From Actinomycetes bacterium (GTDB taxonomy: Bacteria; Actinomycetota; Acidimicrobiia; Acidimicrobiales; Palsa-688), in contig JAJZAM010000001.1 of assembly GCA_021799445.1 (NCBI GenBank), positions 30,634 to 94,633 of the forward strand: DNA of 64,000 nucleotides, in the 5' to 3' direction. The notes under the pieces were generated by a model. It had not been told where the DNA came from and did not search any database. It saw only the letters and a program-made list of their open reading frames with translations. Below, piece by piece: positions 58,124 to 64,000 of this stretch. Positions within the stretch are counted from its first letter, which is position 1. The number at the start of each line of letters is the position of its first letter. The position numbers and the translations under genes were made by a program.

Positions 58124-58375
58124 GCAGCGGTCGGCTCAGAGATCTTGTTGCGTGGCACCCTCGTCGAGCGCCGAGAGGAACGACCCTGCCCCCACGTGCA
58201 CGTTCTTTCTCCTCACTATGCGGTGAAGTCTCCCCATGACCTGCTTCTCTGCCGGTTGGGCTCGGACAACAGCCCTGGGGACAGCCTCGGTGATGCCGTC
58301 GACGCCGTGGAGGTTGATCGGCGTGGTCTCTTTTAGCCCGGCTGGTTCTCCGGCGAACTCGCTGAGGATAAGCCG
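58124..58375 (-). pseudogene. otsA 3'-end remnant
   Basis: Near-identical to ~60003..60269 (inside otsA), e.g. GTGAAGTCTCCCCATGACCTGCTTCTCTGC shared exactly. Confidence 0.85.
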
Positions 58376-58446
58376 TTGATGTCCCTTCTGTTGGGCTGCC
58401 TAGCTCAGAGGCTGTTCGTGATTGCTGGGTGGCGCATCGGAGTTCA

Positions 58447-59913
58447 CTACGGACACCTCCTGGCGGAGGCTTCGGCGTCTGAGGCGAGCCCTGCCAGCAT
58501 CCCCGGGAAGACGAAGCGGTGGAACGGTGCGACGCCGAGCCAGTACAGGCGGCCGAGGAGCCCTCGCGGCCGGAAAAGAGCGGTCTGGGTGATCTTGGTC
58601 CCGCTCGCGAGCGGTTCGAGGTCCCAGCTCAGCCAGGCCTCGCCGGGGAGGCGCATCTCGGCGTGGAGGCTCAGCCGCCGACCCGGCGTTAGATCCTCGA
58701 CCCGCCAAAAGTCGAGCGCCTCGCCGACTCGAAGGGTCGCCCTACGGCCCCGGCGCAGGCCTGGACCACCTATGAGCTGGTCCATCACCCCGCGGACACG
58801 CCACAGCCACTCGCCGCTGTACCACCCTTTCTCACCGCCAATCTGCTCCAAGCAGGCGAACACCTGATCGGAGTCGGCGGACGTCATAACGCTACGGACG
58901 TCCTTTAGGACGGTGCCGCCGGACCAGTCCGGGTCCGTTGCCGCGGGCCGGAAATGGACGAGGTCGGCGTCGACGAAGGATGTAGGAACATTGTCGTCGC
59001 GAGTCGCCGCCAGCGCCCGGCGGATCGCCTCCCGTAGACCCATCGGCGCGACCGAGAAGGCTTCGGTGGCCGGTCGGCCTTGTACGGTCACCTCGTTGAC
59101 GAGAGACTCGACCAGTTCGCGGGCTAGTGGCACCGGAACAGGCGTGACCAGTCCAACCCAGTGAGAGGAGAGCCCGGGGGTGAGCAAAGGCACACGAATG
59201 AGGCGTCGACGGGCCAGTCCGGCAATGTCAGCGTATATCGCCATCATCTCGGCGTACGTCACGACATCGGGGCCACCCACGTCGTAGACACCACGGAGGT
59301 CTCCTGGGCGGCTGACGGCGTCCACCAGAAGAGTGACGATGTCGGCAATAGCGATCGGCTGGCACCTGGTCTCCACCCAGCGGGGCGTAACCATCACAGG
59401 GAGGACTTCGACCAGGTAGCGTAACATCTCGAAGCTCGCCGACCCGGATCCGATTATCACCCCGGCTCGCAGCTCGACGACCTCGACCCCCGTAGAAGCC
59501 AGAAGGCGGCCGACGTCGTGGCGGCTTTGCAGATGCCGGCTCAGAGCGTCCCCGTCCCGCCCGAGCCCGCCGAGGTAGACGATTCGCCGGACGTTTGCGT
59601 CGGCTGCCTCGCGGGCGAAGTTCCAGGCGTCTCGCTGCTCCCGGTCCGCCCACCCGGTCCCCTGTCCGATCGAGTGGACCAAGTAGACAGCCACGTCAAC
59701 GCCCTTCATGGTTTTGGCTAGGGGTCCGCCAACATCGCCTTGGGCGACCTCTACCGAAGACCGCCAGGTAGCGGCGTTAAGTTTCGCCGGGGTCCGGGCC
59801 AGGCAGCACACCTCGGCTTCCTGCTTCAGCAGCGCTGGGACCAGACGACCACCGACGTAACCCGACGCCCCCGTGACCAGAACCCGGAGACCGCTCAAGA
59901 CGCGAGGGCACAA
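58447..59913 (-). CDS. NAD(P)-binding SDR protein with C-terminal DUF2867-like domain
   Basis: RVLVTGASGYVGGRLVPALL; C-terminal DFWRVEDLTPGRRLSLHAEMRLPGEAWLSWDLEP...TKITQTALFRPRGLLGRLYW. Confidence 0.88.
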   Translation of the reverse strand: MCPRVLSGLRVLVTGASGYVGGRLVPALLKQEAEVCCLARTPAKLNAATWRSSVEVAQGDVGGPLAKTMKGVDVAVYLVHSIGQGTGWADREQRDAWNFAREAADANVRRIVYLGGLGRDGDALSRHLQSRHDVGRLLASTGVEVVELRAGVIIGSGSASFEMLRYLVEVLPVMVTPRWVETRCQPIAIADIVTLLVDAVSRPGDLRGVYDVGGPDVVTYAEMMAIYADIAGLARRRLIRVPLLTPGLSSHWVGLVTPVPVPLARELVESLVNEVTVQGRPATEAFSVAPMGLREAIRRALAATRDDNVPTSFVDADLVHFRPAATDPDWSGGTVLKDVRSVMTSADSDQVFACLEQIGGEKGWYSGEWLWRVRGVMDQLIGGPGLRRGRRATLRVGEALDFWRVEDLTPGRRLSLHAEMRLPGEAWLSWDLEPLASGTKITQTALFRPRGLLGRLYWLGVAPFHRFVFPGMLAGLASDAEASARRCP

Positions 59914-60017
59914 CAGTTGACCATGATCTATGATCTCACGCTCCGGCGGCTAGTTCGCTAAAGCCGAACCGACCTGGTTGCGGTTTTGCTTCGCTGGGCT
60001 GAGCAGCGGCGGTCAGC

Positions 60018-61481
60018 TCAAGGGTTTTGTCCGGAGTGCCTTCCCAGGGCAGCCTCGTCGAGGGCCGAGAGAAATGACTCTGCCCACACGTGCACGTTCT
60101 TCTTCCTCACTGTGCGGTGAAGTCTCCCCATGACCTGCTTCTCTGCTGGTTGGTCGCGGACAACAGCTCTGCGGATGGCCTCGGCGATGCCGTCGACGTC
60201 GTGAGGGTTGATCAGCGTGGCTCCTTTGAGCTCGGCTGCTGCCCCAGCGAACTCGCTGAGGATGAGCCGACCCGCCAGTCCGTTGCGGGAAGCTACGTAC
60301 TCTTTGGCAACGAGGTTCATTCCGTCGCGCAGCGGTGTGACCAGCATGATGTCCGCCGCGAGGTACAACGCGATGAGCTCGAGGTTGGGTACGCTCTGAT
60401 TGAGGTAGTGGATTGCAGGATGCCCTACCGAGGAGTATTGGCCGTTGATCTCGCTCACGATCTGCTCAAGGTGGTGGCGTTCCTGCTGGTAGTGAGGATC
60501 TAGCTCCCGGCTTGGCACGGCGATCTGAACCATGACATGGCGGTCGGAGCTGAGAGTTCCGTCTTCGAAGAGCCGGCGCAGCGCCATCATCCGACGGTCG
60601 ATGCCCTTCGTGTAGTCGAGGCGGTCGACGCCTAACAGCACTATTTCTGGGTCGCCGAGATCCAGTCGGATCTGGCGGGCCCTGGCTATCACCTCAGGTT
60701 GAGAGGCCTGTCGCACGATCTGCTGTGTGTCAACTGATATCGGAAACGCGCCCAGTGCTACACGGCGGTCGCTGGTGTCGAGGCTCGTCTCGGTGCCGGT
60801 GATCCCGAGGAGTCGTCGAGCGAGACGCGAGAAGTTCGTCGCTGCGCCAGGGACCTGGAAGCCGATCAGATCCGCGCCGAGAAGCCCTTCGATGATCTCG
60901 GTGCGCCAGGGGAGCTGCATGAAAAGCTCCCGGGGAGGGAAAGGGATATGCAAGAAGAAGCCTATGCGAACGTCGGGTCGCAGCTTTCGTAGCATTGCCG
61001 GCACCAGCTGCAGCTGATAGTCGTGGACCCACACGGTCGCGCCCGGCGCCGACGCATCCGCTGCGGCCTCGGCGAAGCGTGCGTTGACGTCCCTGTATGT
61101 GCTCCACCAGACGCGGTCGAAGGTGGGGGTCCTTATGGCGTCGTGGTAGAGGGGCCAGAGCGTCGCGTTCGAGAAACCGGTGTAAAAGCCGTCACATTCA
61201 GCGTCGCTGAGGGCAACTGCCCTCAGGCCGATCCCATCCACCTGGGCTGGTATAGAGGTTGGCTCGCAACTTCCGCCGGGCCAGCCCACCCATATCCCAC
61301 TCGTCTCGCGAAGTACGGGAGTCAGGGCTGAGACCAGTCCTCCCGGGCTCGCCGGCCAGGAAGCACCGCGTTCGCCCTGCACCTGATGGACGGGTAGCCG
61401 GTTTGCGACGACGACAAAGTCGGACAGATTAGGGCTGTTCTGTTGAGGCGCACTAGCTGTCATTGGTCCGTCGTCTACCAA
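60018..61481 (-). CDS. otsA: alpha,alpha-trehalose-phosphate synthase
   Basis: VWVHDYQLQLVPAMLRKLRPDVRIGFFLHIPFPPRELF, GVDRLDYTKGIDRRMMAL, VTPLRDGMNLVAKEYVA; start may be 61463. Confidence 0.94.
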   Translation of the reverse strand: MVDDGPMTASAPQQNSPNLSDFVVVANRLPVHQVQGERGASWPASPGGLVSALTPVLRETSGIWVGWPGGSCEPTSIPAQVDGIGLRAVALSDAECDGFYTGFSNATLWPLYHDAIRTPTFDRVWWSTYRDVNARFAEAAADASAPGATVWVHDYQLQLVPAMLRKLRPDVRIGFFLHIPFPPRELFMQLPWRTEIIEGLLGADLIGFQVPGAATNFSRLARRLLGITGTETSLDTSDRRVALGAFPISVDTQQIVRQASQPEVIARARQIRLDLGDPEIVLLGVDRLDYTKGIDRRMMALRRLFEDGTLSSDRHVMVQIAVPSRELDPHYQQERHHLEQIVSEINGQYSSVGHPAIHYLNQSVPNLELIALYLAADIMLVTPLRDGMNLVAKEYVASRNGLAGRLILSEFAGAAAELKGATLINPHDVDGIAEAIRRAVVRDQPAEKQVMGRLHRTVRKKNVHVWAESFLSALDEAALGRHSGQNP

Positions 61482-61632
61482 TTGGCAACCCGGCGTCGGT
61501 TGGACCCGGCCCGAATCAACCCAGGAGGCGAGGGAATCATTCTAATTGCCACGTTGTGTTGTTACCCCAAGGCCCGCTCGTTTAAACGTGGGTGTCCACG
61601 GGCCGGAGGATGCGCCTAGCGGCCCGGCCGGT

Positions 61633-62184
61633 TCAGTGGACTCCCGGCAGGCCGTCGATGCTCGAAGCGTTCTTCTCCTTCCAATACTGCTCGATGCCCT
61701 CTTTGCCTTTGCGTGCGGCCCATTCGTCCATCGTCGGGCGGTGGCCCGCGAAACCCATCAGCGGTACGCCGTAGCCGCAGGAGTCCGAAACGCGCTCCAC
61801 GTCTACGACTATCACGGAACGAACTCCCACCCCTGCTCCGCCGGCGAAGCGTGCGGACATCCCTGCCGCCGCCGCCGATCTGGCCAGCAACGCTCGCCCT
61901 CGACCGTGGACCCTAACGATACGGGGCGGTCCGTCGAACGCGCAGAACATCAAGACGATGCGACCGTTGTCGCCGAGGTGGGCGATGGTCTCAGTGCCGC
62001 TACCAGTCTGGTCGAGATAAGCGACGGTGCTCCCGTCGAGCACAACCAACTCGCCACGGTTACCTTTCGGAGAGCAGTTGACGTGCCCGTCCGTGGAGGT
62101 GGGAGCCGTCGCCACGAAAAATACAGGCTGGCTCTCGATCCACTTTGCAAGCTGATCGTCTAGGACGTCTCGTACTCTGCCCAT
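61633..62184 (-). CDS. pyridoxamine 5'-phosphate oxidase-family protein
   Basis: Trimmed to ATG 62184 (MGRVRDVLDDQLAKWIESQPVFFVATAP); NCSPKGNRGELVVLDGSTVAYLDQTGSG. Confidence 0.82.
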   Translation of the reverse strand: MGRVRDVLDDQLAKWIESQPVFFVATAPTSTDGHVNCSPKGNRGELVVLDGSTVAYLDQTGSGTETIAHLGDNGRIVLMFCAFDGPPRIVRVHGRGRALLARSAAAAGMSARFAGGAGVGVRSVIVVDVERVSDSCGYGVPLMGFAGHRPTMDEWAARKGKEGIEQYWKEKNASSIDGLPGVH

Positions 62185-62565
62185 GCGACACTTTAGGCCC
62201 CGCCGAGCGAGGCTCCCAAGCGGGACTACGACCGGCGTCGGGTGCGCCTGGCCCTTTCGAGCATCACGTCGGCGGCTACTGCGAGCGCGCACACCGCAGC
62301 CGATCCGATCACCTCGATCAGGAGGGAGACTGCGCGGCTGGGGGGTTCGACCATGGCTGCTCCGGTGTTACTGAAATCTGGCAGGGCAGTGATGCGCCCA
62401 CCTCCATCATCGGCCAAAACGAGCGGCAACTGTAAACACCGACGATCACATGGACTTGGCCAGCACCGACGTACTAGAACGTGGGTGAGAGCCGCCGTGC
62501 CACCAAATCTACAACGGCACCAAGCATTCTAAGTCGACCACTCACCGAGCAGGGAATATAACAAG

Positions 62566-64000
62566 GTGTCAGATAATATATCGTGGAACCTCGCAGATAT
62601 TTGGGAGGCTGTCGCCGAGGTGGTTCCCACCCGTCTGGCGCAGGTGTGCGGCTCCCGCAGCTTCACCTGGCTCGACTTCAACAGGAGATCCAACGCTCTA
62701 GCGGCCGACCTACTGTCTGCCGGTCTGTCTCACCAGGGCAAGGTGGCCGCCTATCTCACCAACGGCCCTGAATATCTTGAAACGTACTTTGCGGCGTTCA
62801 AGATCGCGGCCGTCCCCGTCAACGTCAACTACCGCTACGGGCCGGGAGAGCTTGAGTACCTTCTCGACAACTCGGACACGGAAGCTGTCGTCTTTCATGC
62901 CCGGTTCGCTCCGACTCTGGAAGCTGTGAGGAACAAGCTGGCCAAGGTCCGCAGATGGTACGTCGTGTCCGACGGTCACGGCGAGCCCGACTGGGCCGTG
63001 CGCTACGACGACGTGGTCGCGAGCCGTGATTGTCGACCCGACCCGGGCTGGCAACGTTGCGGAGACGACCTTCTCCTGCTCTACACGGGCGGCACGACCG
63101 GCATGCCCAAGGGAGTCATGTGGCGCCAGGACGATCTAGTTCGCGTCCTTGGGGGTGGCGGAAGCCCCTTTTTGGGTCTCGCCCCTGCGACAGGGCTCGA
63201 CGAGCTGAAGGAGCGGTTGCGAGCCGGCAACGGCCTGATCACGACCCTCCCGGCCTGCCCTTTGATGCACGGAACCGGCCAGTTCAGCGCCTTCATCACC
63301 ATGATCCTCGGCGGTTGCATCGTCACCCTACAGGGGTCGCGCTTCGCCGCAGAGGAGCTATGGGCAGCGGTTCAGGAGAACCGTGTCAACACAATCGCCA
63401 TCGTGGGGGACGCTTTCGCCAGGCCTATGCTCGACGCTTTGGACGCGCATCCCGGCAGGTGGGATCTCTCGTCTGTGATCCTCATCAACTCGTCGGGGGT
63501 GATGTGGAGCGAGGAGGTCAAGCATGGACTGTCAAGGCACATGCCCTCGGTTATCCTCTTCGACTCGCTCGGCTCCTCGGAGGCAGTCGGCATGGGAGCG
63601 AACATGAGCGCCGGGGCTTCTAGCGCAAAGACCGCAGAGTTCGCGCTAGGAGAAGGTGCTCGCGTCGTCGGTGAGGACGACCGAGACGTCAAACCCGGCT
63701 CCGGGGAGGTTGGCGTCATAGCCCTGCCCGGCTACATACCCGTCGGCTACTACAAGGACGAGGAGAAGTCTGCCCGAACTTTTCGGACCATCGACGGGGT
63801 CCGTTACACCATCCCTGGGGACTGCGCAACCGTGGACGCCGACGGGACGATCCGCCTTCTCGGTCGGGGGTCGGTGGTGATCAACACCGGAGGCGAAAAG
63901 GTCTATCCGGAGGAAGTCGAGGAGGTCATCAAGAAGATACCCGGCGTATCCGACGCTGTCTGCGTTGGAGTGGCCGACGCTCGCTTCGGCGAGAAGGTCT
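62566..64000 (+). CDS. acyl-CoA synthetase, 3' truncated by window edge (not in supplied ORF list)
   Basis: GTG 62566: VSDNISWNLADIWEAVAEVVPTRLAQVCGSRSFTWLDFNRRSNALAADLLS...; LLYTGGTTGMPKGVMWRQDD, GGEKVYPEEVEEV. Confidence 0.88.
   Translation, partial: MSDNISWNLADIWEAVAEVVPTRLAQVCGSRSFTWLDFNRRSNALAADLLSAGLSHQGKVAAYLTNGPEYLETYFAAFKIAAVPVNVNYRYGPGELEYLLDNSDTEAVVFHARFAPTLEAVRNKLAKVRRWYVVSDGHGEPDWAVRYDDVVASRDCRPDPGWQRCGDDLLLLYTGGTTGMPKGVMWRQDDLVRVLGGGGSPFLGLAPATGLDELKERLRAGNGLITTLPACPLMHGTGQFSAFITMILGGCIVTLQGSRFAAEELWAAVQENRVNTIAIVGDAFARPMLDALDAHPGRWDLSSVILINSSGVMWSEEVKHGLSRHMPSVILFDSLGSSEAVGMGANMSAGASSAKTAEFALGEGARVVGEDDRDVKPGSGEVGVIALPGYIPVGYYKDEEKSARTFRTIDGVRYTIPGDCATVDADGTIRLLGRGSVVINTGGEKVYPEEVEEVIKKIPGVSDAVCVGVADARFGEKV

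Noticed and set aside
58145-58336. 63-aa plus-strand ORF resembling the ORF at 60090..60503
   Set aside because: Both are antisense translations of otsA 3' sequence; the similarity reflects the nucleotide duplication, not a gene family.

Overview
High-GC actinobacterial chromosome segment, possibly Acidimicrobiia-like (lineage is inference only). Most of the window is dense core metabolism: glyS (partial), ppdK, dnaG-rpoD, tRNA-Asn, PII/amt, two mycothiol-type enzymes, an ECF sigma factor with a kelch-like membrane protein, cysH/cysDN, a TPP enzyme, a TrmA-family methyltransferase, hrpA, a six-gene histidine-utilisation operon, and a polyferredoxin/GltD-like redox module divergent from an extended Rrf2 regulator that is followed by HDOD and GGDEF genes. 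Further genes include acyl-CoA ligases, icd, a fatty-acid desaturase and otsA. The main accessory region is ~48.5-54.3 kb, directly downstream of tRNA-Val. It has an exact 23-bp direct repeat starting at the tRNA discriminator base and recurring 3.3 kb away, a second, longer non-coding repeat, an intact class II Fic gene, and a cluster of decayed genes: a UDG-like gene, two paired small genes and two MazF-type toxin-antitoxin loci. Their frameshifts and nonsense changes can be read base by base. Other highlights: a 42-aa leader ORF overlapping icd by one base, a ~220-bp remnant copy of the otsA 3' end, an M20 amidohydrolase where hutG would be expected, and paired TGAA-N8-TTCA sites upstream of hutU. 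All family names come from reading the translations; no database search was run.
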